A stretch of DNA of 6,807 bases, taken from NCBI GenBank assembly GCA_050050615.1, contig JASFTV010000182.1, positions 1 to 6,807 of the forward strand, written 5' to 3'. This document shows positions 1-5,512 of this stretch, piece by piece. Position 1 is the first letter of the stretch. Each line of letters starts with the position of its first letter. Under the pieces are notes generated by a model. It saw only the letters and a program-made list of their open reading frames with translations. It had not been told where the DNA came from and searched no databases. The DNA comes from JASFTV01 sp050050615. GTDB lineage: Bacteria; Desulfobacterota; DSM-4660; Desulfatiglandales; HGW-15. A program made the translations under genes and the position numbers.

Positions 1-13
1 CCGCGTCAGCCAT
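1..13 (-). CDS. Possible start of a further downstream cluster gene, cut by the window edge
   Basis: On the minus strand an ATG at 13-11 opens a frame (Met-Ala-Asp-Ala) that runs off the window. It lies only 6 nt past the stop codon of the flavoprotein gene, and a GGAG sits 10 nt upstream of it, overlapping the end of that gene. That spacing is typical of a translationally coupled operon gene. Only four codons are visible, so neither the reality nor the function of this gene can be judged. Confidence 0.2.
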
Positions 14-19
14 CCAACC

Positions 20-1351
20 CTAACTCCAGGGGAAAGGGCTGTGGGAAACGGGGTGCAATTCACCCTTCCTGTAACGATCAAACCGGAATGGCTTGAGCAA
101 CGCCTGTTCTTCTCCGAGAATCTCCTTAGCCACCAGCTGCCCCACTCCGATCATTTTGTACCCGTGATTGGAGTCCAGAATCATATAGCAATTATGTTTG
201 AACACATCAAAAATAGGAAAATTGTCAGGGGTGAAGCATCCGAGGCCCCCGGATGGTTCGTTTTTGTAATATCGATATTTGTCCTCATATCTTTTCTGGC
301 AGTGGGCTAGGGCAGAGGTCCACATGTGCACAAACTCCGGTCCCACAACGAAATCGGGAGAGTCAATGCCGTAGGGATCCACTTTCACCTCTCCCTCCAC
401 AATATAGGGTGCTGCACCTCCCTGAACCCCCCCGAAGTGAAAGTCCGGCTTATAATAGATCCCCCACAGTTCATCGGTGATCAATGATCCATCCTCACTG
501 GAGTAGAGGGGCGCATCTGAATCCACATGCATCACCGGTGGCATTTTCCCCTCATTGTTCATAGCATAGTCAGGGGGTACCCCCAGCGTTCCTTCAACGA
601 GGCACCAGTACGTCCACATCTTGATATTCTTGTGGATTTTTCCATTCTGCTCTTTTATGTCGACCTCATTCGGCAGTTCGAGCATATCCCAAAAGCTTTT
701 GGCCCATGGCCCGGGCCCGATGATCACGTAATCACATTCAATATCCCCTTTTCGTGTTTCCACAGCGGTTACGGCCCGGTTATCGGTCTTCAACCCTGTG
801 ACTTCGACCCCGGTCATAATCCGCACGCCCTCAGCTTCTGCTTTGTCCGCAAGGCGGTACAGCGATTTTGTATTAAAAGCATAACCCCCTTTTTTCTCGT
901 GCAGGACGGAGGTGATGTTTCGAGCCTGCCAGTCATGGAAGATATTTTCCCTCATGTATTTCAGGCAATCTTTTTCCCCTTCAATAAACTCGGAAGTGTA
1001 GCGGATTTCTTTCTGCTGTTTGGAAATTTCAGCCACATCGGCGTGCATGATTTCAGGGGATATCTGCATGTAGCCTACAGGATAGTACCCATACCCTTCC
1101 GCATCTTCCTCCCAGAGCGCCACGCTGTGGGCCATCAGTTCCCGCATGGCGGGTTGAAAATAGTTGTTGCGTATCACCCCACAGGCGATCCCGGAAGCAC
1201 CCGCGCCGATGGCTGCCTTGTCAATGACCAGGATATCTTTTCCTGTGCCTTGTTTCCTGGACTTCAATGCCTTCGCTAAGTGCCAGGCCGTGCTGAGACC
1301 GTGAATCCCGGTCCCAATAACTACGTATTTGCAATGGGTTGGAAATGACAT
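20..1351 (-). CDS. FAD-dependent oxidoreductase, glycine/D-amino acid oxidase (DAO/SoxB-like) family
   Basis: A 443-residue flavoprotein expected to oxidise a C-N bond of an amine or amino-acid derivative in the cytoplasm. The N-terminus shows the Rossmann FAD-binding motif (VVIGTGIHGLSTAWHL, Gly13-x-Gly15-x-x-Gly18) and an acidic residue (Asp44) closing the second beta strand. GAGASG follows at 49-54, then Cys-Gly-Val-Ile-Arg, as in sarcosine oxidase beta and dimethylglycine dehydrogenase relatives. Near the C-terminus are the family-typical TPDNFPIFD and a SNHGYKMIGVGQLVAKEI stretch, equivalent to the Gly-His-Gly FAD/substrate segment. The length fits the family (roughly 380-450). The ATG start is supported by an AAGGAG 8 nt upstream. 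There is no signal peptide or membrane segment. It is the third gene of the minus-strand cluster, 89 nt after the synthase-like gene. The substrate is unknown; the context suggests an N-methylated or amide-linked amine (inference). Confidence 0.88.
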   Translation of the reverse strand: MSFPTHCKYVVIGTGIHGLSTAWHLAKALKSRKQGTGKDILVIDKAAIGAGASGIACGVIRNNYFQPAMRELMAHSVALWEEDAEGYGYYPVGYMQISPEIMHADVAEISKQQKEIRYTSEFIEGEKDCLKYMRENIFHDWQARNITSVLHEKKGGYAFNTKSLYRLADKAEAEGVRIMTGVEVTGLKTDNRAVTAVETRKGDIECDYVIIGPGPWAKSFWDMLELPNEVDIKEQNGKIHKNIKMWTYWCLVEGTLGVPPDYAMNNEGKMPPVMHVDSDAPLYSSEDGSLITDELWGIYYKPDFHFGGVQGGAAPYIVEGEVKVDPYGIDSPDFVVGPEFVHMWTSALAHCQKRYEDKYRYYKNEPSGGLGCFTPDNFPIFDVFKHNCYMILDSNHGYKMIGVGQLVAKEILGEEQALLKPFRFDRYRKGELHPVSHSPFPWS

Positions 1352-1359
1352 AATTTAAT

Positions 1360-1365
1360 CTCCTT
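1360..1365 (-). promoter_or_regulatory. Shine-Dalgarno of the FAD oxidoreductase gene
   Basis: AAGGAG on the minus strand, 8 nt before the ATG at 1351. This near-consensus site confirms the chosen start. The 89-nt gap upstream (1352-1440) has no clear promoter or terminator, so co-transcription with the preceding gene is likely. Confidence 0.8.
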
Positions 1366-1440
1366 TGACATTCAATGCGCTTTGAGTCCAAGCACGTACA
1401 GCGCTCACGGGGAAAGAACGCCATCTCGTCGGTCTCGTGA

Positions 1441-2922
1441 CTATTTAAAGGGATCCCACCGGACGGTCTGTTTTTCGTAGGACGGCGGGTACCTCCGCAG
1501 AAATTCATCGTAGTAGTACAACTCCTTAAATGAGGCGAAAGGCAAACCATAGGCTGCCCTTGGTCTTTGTTCAAGCTCTTTGGGGTCGATTATTTGAGAC
1601 ACGAAATCATCCATAACATCGTCCATGCCCACGCCCATGGAAAACCGGAGTTTTTCTCGGTTGACGATCTTCTCGGGAAGCATGTCCTTGAAGGCCTCTC
1701 TCAAAATGAACTTCTCGATTTGTTTTTCACCGTAGATTTTCCAAGCCATGGGTATTTTCTGGCTGAAAGCGACCACTTTGGTGTCCAAAAAAGGCGTCAG
1801 GTAGCTGACCCCGTTGGCCATCCACGCCCGATCAAGACGCCTCAACGCGGTGTTGAAGGCGATATCCAGTAGCTTCTTGGCCAGCCGCTCCCGTTGTTCT
1901 TCGCTCTTCACTCTGGGGTTCTTGAGAACCATACGATAGCCCCCGAAAAGTTCATCAGCGCCTTCTCCCACGAGGATGCTGTTGGTGTACGCTTTGGCCA
2001 TTTTGGAGACGTAGTAATTGGAGATGAGCCCGCTGATGCAATCTTCGTCGAAGCTTTCAAGGTACCAGACAGCCTGTGGGATAAATTCGGCAATGTCCGA
2101 ATCCGTGATTTTGTAAATATGGTGTTCCATGCCCAGGAATTCGGCCATCAATTTGGCATGTTCCAAGTCTGGGCCCGACACTCTTTCAACGGTGCAGGTA
2201 AATAGGTGCAGGTGCGGGTTGAATTCCTTGGCAATGGTTGCAATGATCGAGCTGTCCAGGCCGCCGCTCAAAGAGACACCGTCGACACCGTCCATCCTTT
2301 GTCTCACAGCCTCTATCAAGAGTTCTCTGACAATACCCGCCGTCTCTTTCAAGTCCAGCGGTTCGGGCAGTTCATGGGCAAGAGGCTCAAAAGTCTTCAT
2401 ATTCTTCTTTGTGCTGTAGATATGGCCAGGAGGAAGTTCATGGATATTGAACTTCACGTAATCGACCAGCCCTTTCATCTCCGTGCTAAAGTAGAATACG
2501 CTATCGTCAGAGCCGAAAAAGAGGGGCCGGGCTCCCACATGGTCCCGTGCCAAAATGACTTCATTGTCCTTTTCCACGATAGCACAACTGAAACTGCCAT
2601 CCAGACGACTGAAGCAATCCCCTTCATACTTTTCGTATAGTTCTCTGAAGAGTTCGATATCACTCTGATCATGAGCTCTTTCATTGTAAAGTTCCCCGTC
2701 GAAGAGGATGTAAGGGTTTTCTTCAAGGGAGGTGCAGTATGTCCTCTGGGGGGTCAGATTGAGCTCATTCGCCCCCACCGCGCCCCTATCGTCAAAGAGC
2801 GTGCGAAGGATGGTGTTATCAGGGCCTCGATGCCTCATCAGGTCAAGCATTTTTCTTAGTTGCTCTGTACTGTCCTCACTCATTTTCCCGTACTGTGAGA
2901 TTATGCCAGCGATACTCGCCAT
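1441..2922 (-). CDS. Asparagine-synthase-like amide ligase with degenerate glutaminase domain
   Basis: A 493-residue AsnB-superfamily protein. Residues 1-180 form a class II glutamine amidotransferase-like domain (RHRGPD 30-35, DGELYN 75-80, LDGSF 107-111, ARDHVGARPLFF 125-136). About 195-480 form the ATP-pyrophosphatase synthetase domain, with SGGLDSS (219-225), GEGADELFGGY (319-329), TPFLD (376-380) and NREKLRFSMGVG (421-432; Lys424 matches the catalytic Lys of AsnB). The glutaminase nucleophile is missing: the protein begins MASIAGI where active family members begin MCGI, so Cys is Ala. Two glutamine-binding positions also appear changed: the Asn of NGE is Asp75 and the Arg of the RLSI motif is Glu53. 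Beta-lactam synthetase and carbapenam synthetase are known relatives that lost this Cys. The ATG start is fixed by GGAGG 8 nt upstream; a TTG five codons earlier overlaps that site. It starts 30 nt after the methyltransferase gene. It probably activates a carboxylate with ATP; both substrates are unknown. Confidence 0.85.
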   Translation of the reverse strand: MASIAGIISQYGKMSEDSTEQLRKMLDLMRHRGPDNTILRTLFDDRGAVGANELNLTPQRTYCTSLEENPYILFDGELYNERAHDQSDIELFRELYEKYEGDCFSRLDGSFSCAIVEKDNEVILARDHVGARPLFFGSDDSVFYFSTEMKGLVDYVKFNIHELPPGHIYSTKKNMKTFEPLAHELPEPLDLKETAGIVRELLIEAVRQRMDGVDGVSLSGGLDSSIIATIAKEFNPHLHLFTCTVERVSGPDLEHAKLMAEFLGMEHHIYKITDSDIAEFIPQAVWYLESFDEDCISGLISNYYVSKMAKAYTNSILVGEGADELFGGYRMVLKNPRVKSEEQRERLAKKLLDIAFNTALRRLDRAWMANGVSYLTPFLDTKVVAFSQKIPMAWKIYGEKQIEKFILREAFKDMLPEKIVNREKLRFSMGVGMDDVMDDFVSQIIDPKELEQRPRAAYGLPFASFKELYYYDEFLRRYPPSYEKQTVRWDPFK

Positions 2923-2930
2923 TTCTATGA

Positions 2931-2935
2931 CCTCC
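2931..2935 (-). promoter_or_regulatory. Shine-Dalgarno that fixes the start of the synthase-like gene
   Basis: GGAGG on the minus strand, 8 nt before the ATG at 2922. It decides the start: the alternative TTG at 2937 lies inside or next to this site and cannot use it. The N-terminus is therefore Met-Ala-Ser-Ile-Ala-Gly, which is what shows the loss of the catalytic Cys. Confidence 0.85.
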
Positions 2936-2952
2936 AAACTTAAACGACCGGT

Positions 2953-4173
2953 TTAGCTTACGAAGACCTTACCCAGATTGGCTGTGGTCAATGGATCATC
3001 CATGTAGCTTCCCAATCCGATGTGCTGGATGGATGCCATTCCCCTTTCATCGTATGTGGGCATTTCCACTTCGGGCGCATCCTCCGGGGTGACTTCTTGA
3101 GCAATGCGGATCGCCCTTTCCAGTTTGGCAAAGGAAAAATCGATCAAATATCTGAGAAACCCGAAAGGGTGTCGCACCATATGGAACCCGTACTTCAAGC
3201 AAAGGGCCCGTCCCATTTTTCCATCCGCATAAGCGCGTTCCGTAGGGTGCTCCTCATGGGTGGTGCCTGCGCTCTGAAAGGTTGGGAGATCCAGCATGAG
3301 ATTGAGATGCGCCATGAGAATGTTCAAAAGGTTGTGACTCACCAGGCCGTAGTTGGGGTTGTATTCGATGCGGGGATCGGCGATGGTGGGAAAACCTGCA
3401 TGGATACAAGTGATGCCGGGATTGAGGAGCTGGGCCGTGCAAATACCAAAGAGCACTTCCGCGTGGGTCATAGCCAACACCCCATTGTAGCAGAAAGGGG
3501 CACTGATCCCGGCCATGGGCATGGCTGAAATGAAGACGGGCAGACCTGCACGAACGACTTTGACAAAGTGCTCTGAGAAGTTTTCGTTGACCTCCAAGGG
3601 CGAGCGGGTCAAGCAGAATACGATCATGATGTTTTTTCTCTGCTCATAGAGCTCCTTGGCCCTTTCGAGGGCTGGATCCGAGGTGACGGCAAAATAGATT
3701 GGCTTCGAGCAATGCTCAGCCATGAGGTTCATTTGCTGGACCTCATCCTTGAGTTTTACCCCTCTGCCCATGCCGGCGACCACGTCGTGTTCTTCAGCAA
3801 TCCTTGCAATTTTGGCGACATGTTCGGGCGTCGGCGCCAAGCCCCCTTGGCCCGCCTCTTCGTCGTAGACGTAAGGCGCTGTACCGCCGATAAAAAAGCT
3901 ATTCAGGGGCACAAAAAACTGGGAGACCCCCGGCACGGTCTGGAGACACTGCTCAACCAATCCTGATGTCACATAGACACGATCATCGTAGACGATTGCA
4001 GACCCATCCGCCTCAAACCTTTTGAAGGTTTCCTGCATTTCCGGCTGTTTGCATCCGACACCAAAATTTTCCAACATCCACAAGGCGTCCTGATGGGCCT
4101 GAAGCAGCATGGCCACCGTATCTTCACCCAGCAGTGATTTCGACTCTTGGATCCGTTCTTTGTTCTGTCCCAT
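2953..4173 (-). CDS. MttB-superfamily (trimethylamine methyltransferase-like) protein, non-pyrrolysine
   Basis: A 406-residue protein (from the ATG at 4173) related to the MttB family, whose studied members demethylate trimethylamine or other quaternary amines and pass the methyl group to a corrinoid protein. The family core is visible: SPLEVNENF (191-199), AMPMAGISAPFCYNGVLAM (217-235), an AEVLFGICTAQLLNPG stretch (238-253) and a C-terminal IGLGSYMDDPLTTANL (385-400). The frame has no in-frame TAG and stops with TAA, so it is a non-pyrrolysine homologue. The segment matching the Pyl region (about 300-320) reads SAGTTHEEHPTERAYADG and has diverged. The protein is shorter than usual (about 470-500) and lacks the C-terminal extension after the last family motif. 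The start is uncertain: ATG 4173, GTG 4176 or TTG 4233; the TTG lies inside a palindrome and lacks a ribosome site. It is the first gene of the cluster. No corrinoid protein gene is in view. Confidence 0.8.
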   Translation of the reverse strand: MGQNKERIQESKSLLGEDTVAMLLQAHQDALWMLENFGVGCKQPEMQETFKRFEADGSAIVYDDRVYVTSGLVEQCLQTVPGVSQFFVPLNSFFIGGTAPYVYDEEAGQGGLAPTPEHVAKIARIAEEHDVVAGMGRGVKLKDEVQQMNLMAEHCSKPIYFAVTSDPALERAKELYEQRKNIMIVFCLTRSPLEVNENFSEHFVKVVRAGLPVFISAMPMAGISAPFCYNGVLAMTHAEVLFGICTAQLLNPGITCIHAGFPTIADPRIEYNPNYGLVSHNLLNILMAHLNLMLDLPTFQSAGTTHEEHPTERAYADGKMGRALCLKYGFHMVRHPFGFLRYLIDFSFAKLERAIRIAQEVTPEDAPEVEMPTYDERGMASIQHIGLGSYMDDPLTTANLGKVFVS

Positions 4174-4228
4174 CACCTGAATACCCGTATCTCCGAAGTC
4201 AAGAATGGAATATACTATAGATAAAAAA

Positions 4229-4246
4229 AGCAAAATAAATTTTGCT
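4229..4246 (-). promoter_or_regulatory. Perfect palindrome upstream of the cluster (operator or leader hairpin)
   Basis: AGCAAAATAAATTTTGCT has two perfect 8-bp arms around a 2-bp centre. On the minus strand it lies 55 nt before the ATG of the methyltransferase gene and downstream of both promoter candidates. A further run of six T follows it directly. It can be read as an 18-bp operator for a dimeric regulator such as the adjacent MarR protein, or as an AU-rich hairpin plus U-tract acting as a leader attenuator. The symmetry is seen directly; the role is inferred. Confidence 0.55.
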
Positions 4247-4270
4247 CAAGTTAATTATAACCGATTTAAG

Positions 4271-4300
4271 ATAATGCATTTCTGAATATTTGGTAGTCAA
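4271..4300 (-). promoter_or_regulatory. Candidate sigma70-type promoter P2 of the cluster
   Basis: On the minus strand TTGACT (4300-4295) and CATTAT (4276-4271) are separated by 18 nt. This would place transcription initiation near 4264, about 90 nt before the ATG, with the 4229-4246 palindrome in the early transcribed region. The -10 element is only a 4/6 match. Confidence 0.4.
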
Positions 4301-4303
4301 ATA

Positions 4304-4330
4304 ATTATACCTGAAAGAGTCCTATGTCAA
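4304..4330 (-). promoter_or_regulatory. Candidate sigma70-type promoter P1 of the cluster
   Basis: On the minus strand a perfect TTGACA (4330-4325) and a perfect TATAAT (4309-4304) are separated by 15 nt, shorter than the preferred 17. Both hexamers are exact and lie in the gap between marR and the methyltransferase gene, pointing at the cluster. Initiation would be near 4297. Confidence 0.5.
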
Positions 4331-4342
4331 GCATTTTCTTGT

Positions 4343-4366
4343 CGCGCTTTGGGACCCTCCTGCGCG
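4343..4366. repeat. Small GC-rich inverted repeat in the marR-mttB gap
   Basis: CGCGC (4343-4347) pairs with GCGCG (4362-4366) around a 14-nt loop containing the palindromic GGGACCC. It lies just upstream of promoter candidate P1. No T-run follows on either strand, so it is not a convincing intrinsic terminator. It could be a weak hairpin after marR or have no role. Confidence 0.25.
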
Positions 4367-4419
4367 GGATGAGAAAAAGGTTTAGATCTAGGAATGGGTG
4401 GGCGTGACGCAACACTGAT

Positions 4420-4452
4420 CCCTTCTCATGGTCATTGATCTGGCCAGAAGGG
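4420..4452 (-). terminator. Hairpin just downstream of marR, possible weak terminator
   Basis: CCCTTCT (4420-4426) and AGAAGGG (4446-4452) form a perfect 7-bp stem with a 19-nt loop, 26 nt past the marR stop codon. The minus-strand 3' side has no T-tract, so as an intrinsic terminator it would be weak. Transcription from marR could run through into the cluster. Confidence 0.3.
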
Positions 4453-4478
4453 CTCGATAGAGGATTACGGGAAACCGG

Positions 4479-4970
4479 CTACACCACTTCTAGGTCCTGG
4501 ACGTCCAGCATATAGGCGAGTTTGGTAAGGGCCTTGACAATCTGCTCCACTTCCCTGGGCGGAAGCTTCTTGAGACCCTCCACGATCTTCTTTTGCAAGG
4601 GCGGCGGCGCATTTCGGGCGAGTTCCCGACCCTTTTCCGTCAAGGTTATGGTGATGACCCTTCGATCATGGGATATTCTGGATCTTCCCACGAATCCTTT
4701 CTGCTCCAGACGGTCGATAATGCCCGTCACCGTGCTGGAATTGACCATAATATGTTTGGCGATCTGCGAAGGGGGGAGCGGGCCATGCTCATGGAGAGCG
4801 AGAAGGCAGGACAGCTGAGGCACGCTCACCTGATAGTTCTTGTCAAGCTCTTTGGTGTACAGCATAGTGCCCTGCATGAGCTTGCGGGTCAGCCAAACAA
4901 TATCCCTTATGGGATCCGGCTGAGCATTCAGGGCGGTCTCGTTGGTGATTTGGGTTTCATTTAGTGACAT
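4479..4970 (-). CDS. MarR-family winged-helix transcriptional regulator
   Basis: A 163-residue protein of typical MarR length. An N-terminal helix (about 20-45) precedes VPQLSCLLALHEHGPLPPSQIAKHI. The winged helix-turn-helix has its recognition helix at NSSTVTGIIDRLEQKGFV (77-94), and the wing carries the family signature SHDRRVITITLTEKG (Asp102-Arg103-Arg104). C-terminal helices (125-155) would form the dimer interface. The family binds short palindromes as homodimers, often repressing neighbouring genes until a ligand binds. The ATG at 4970 was chosen because the protein then has normal length and has an AGG 9 nt upstream. Longer in-frame starts (ATG 5006, GTG 5027) add residues atypical of the family, and the GTG overlaps the target duplication of an inserted element. 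It stands on the same strand, directly upstream of the methyltransferase cluster, and may control it (inference). Ligand unknown. Confidence 0.88.
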   Translation of the reverse strand: MSLNETQITNETALNAQPDPIRDIVWLTRKLMQGTMLYTKELDKNYQVSVPQLSCLLALHEHGPLPPSQIAKHIMVNSSTVTGIIDRLEQKGFVGRSRISHDRRVITITLTEKGRELARNAPPPLQKKIVEGLKKLPPREVEQIVKALTKLAYMLDVQDLEVV

Positions 4971-5020
4971 GTGATTGTACCTAGTTAGAAAATTTCGGAC
5001 GCCCATTGCAGCAGCATCCT

Positions 5021-5029
5021 GTTTCACAT
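5021..5029. repeat. Left copy of the 9-bp target-site duplication
   Basis: GTTTCACAT directly abuts the left end of the inserted element. An identical copy abuts the right end at 5363-5371. The match is exactly 9 bp: neighbouring bases on both sides differ. Confidence 0.9.
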
Positions 5030-5055
5030 CAGCAGTGTCCGGTTAGAATTTTGCA
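5030..5055 (+). repeat. Left terminal inverted repeat of the MITE (26 bp)
   Basis: Perfectly complementary in inverted orientation to 5337-5362. It starts CAGCAGTGTCCGG and ends AATTTTGCA. Its inner end TTTTGCATA (5049-5057) is also inverted at 5128-5136 (TATGCAAAA), giving a subterminal hairpin on the left side. Confidence 0.93.
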
Positions 5056-5085
5056 TAACCCCCTTTGATGGCCAATGAGTAGTCC

Positions 5086-5110
5086 GTGGGGCTCTCTTTT
5101 CAAAAACGAA
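5086..5110 (+). repeat. Internal inverted repeat of the MITE, left arm
   Basis: A 25-bp arm beginning GTGGGGCTCTCTTTTC, with a perfect inverted partner at 5283-5307. The two arms enclose a GC-rich core of about 172 bp. Confidence 0.9.
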
Positions 5111-5282
5111 GGGTTTCCGGGAAGGGCTATGCAAAAGGGGGCAGCGAAGGCGGGCGGCGGACCTTCACAGTCAATTCCATGGAAGAGCTTTCATGGCGAT
5201 TCCCGGGAGGTGCTCCGCCCTGCCTGTCCCGTCCCTGCGGGGCCTCACCCAATACCTGATATTGATTTCCGGGCACCGGCTT

Positions 5283-5307
5283 TTCGTTTTTGAAAAGAGA
5301 GCCCCAC
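5283..5307 (-). repeat. Internal inverted repeat of the MITE, right arm
   Basis: Perfect 25-bp inverted partner of 5086-5110. Because of the repeat, both strands can encode the same short peptide (WGSLFKNE), a sign that the small frames here are not genes. Confidence 0.9.
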
Positions 5308-5336
5308 AGGCTACAACACCAGTTTCGACCCATGTT

Positions 5337-5362
5337 TGCAAAATTCTAACCGGACACTGCTG
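5337..5362 (-). repeat. Right terminal inverted repeat of the MITE (26 bp)
   Basis: Exact inverted copy of 5030-5055. It ends GGACACTGCTG and is followed directly by the right copy of GTTTCACAT. Confidence 0.93.
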
Positions 5363-5371
5363 GTTTCACAT
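5363..5371. repeat. Right copy of the 9-bp target-site duplication
   Basis: GTTTCACAT, identical to 5021-5029. Removing the element and one copy rebuilds the presumed empty site, joining the marR upstream region to the AT-rich sequence before gpsA. Confidence 0.9.
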
Positions 5372-5394
5372 AAATCAATTATCTAACTTCTGAA

Positions 5395-5400
5395 TATAAT
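5395..5400 (+). promoter_or_regulatory. Possible -10 element of the gpsA promoter
   Basis: A perfect TATAAT on the plus strand, 127 nt before the gpsA start. There is no good -35 hexamer 15-18 nt upstream, because that stretch is AT-rich sequence just beyond the inserted element. If this is the gpsA promoter it depends on an activator, or the -35 region lies in the insertion junction. Confidence 0.3.
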
Positions 5401-5415
5401 TTTCAAAGCATTTTT

Positions 5416-5430
5416 TTCAATGGCATTGAA
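5416..5430. promoter_or_regulatory. Perfect 15-bp palindrome, candidate operator
   Basis: TTCAATGGCATTGAA has two perfect 7-bp arms around a single G. It lies 16 bp downstream of the TATAAT at 5395-5400, in the region between the divergent marR and gpsA genes. Position and symmetry suit a dimeric regulator such as MarR, but this is inference. Confidence 0.35.
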
Positions 5431-5512
5431 TATCACCTCGAGATACTGTAACTTCCGAGAGACCACATTGAACCAAGAAAGTACATGGTCTCGACCTTCG
5501 AGTCCGATCTAT

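Larger units (their letters stand above)
5030..5362. mobile_element. 333-bp MITE-like non-autonomous element
   Basis: The ends are perfect 26-bp inverted repeats: 5030-5055 (beginning CAGCAGTGTCCGGTTAG) and 5337-5362. A 9-bp direct duplication, GTTTCACAT, flanks the element on both sides, as expected from transposition. Inside is a second perfect inverted pair of 25 bp (5086-5110 and 5283-5307, beginning GTGGGGCTCTCTTTTC), so the element could fold into a long interrupted hairpin. There is no transposase gene. Short frames inside, up to 72 codons, exist on both strands and reflect the repeats rather than a protein. It would have to be moved by a transposase encoded elsewhere. A 9-bp duplication is usual for IS1-, IS10/IS50- and IS903-type transposases; the ends were not matched to a named family. 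The exact TIRs and duplication suggest recent insertion. Confidence 0.93.

Noticed and set aside
20..22. TAG stop of the flavoprotein gene as a possible pyrrolysine codon, given the MttB-like neighbour
   Set aside because: The protein is already full length with its C-terminal family motif, a new start codon follows 6 nt later, and no Pyl machinery is visible. The MttB homologue itself has no in-frame TAG.
527..1279. Plus-strand frame of 250 codons
   Set aside because: It lies wholly antisense to the flavoprotein gene, has no recognisable domain or ribosome site, and is a shadow of coding bias.
4174..4233. 20-residue N-terminal extension of the methyltransferase from TTG 4233
   Set aside because: The TTG lies in the palindrome, lacks a Shine-Dalgarno, and the extension is hydrophobic and does not match the family. 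The later ATG or GTG is preferred, though the exact start stays open.
4420..4452. Strong intrinsic terminator between marR and the cluster
   Set aside because: A 7-bp stem exists but has a 19-nt loop and no T-tract, so it is listed only as a weak candidate.
5075..5333. Small frames inside the MITE (72 codons plus, 68 codons minus)
   Set aside because: Both strands give the same WGSLFKNE segment because of the inverted repeats. No ribosome sites support them, and non-autonomous elements are not expected to code.
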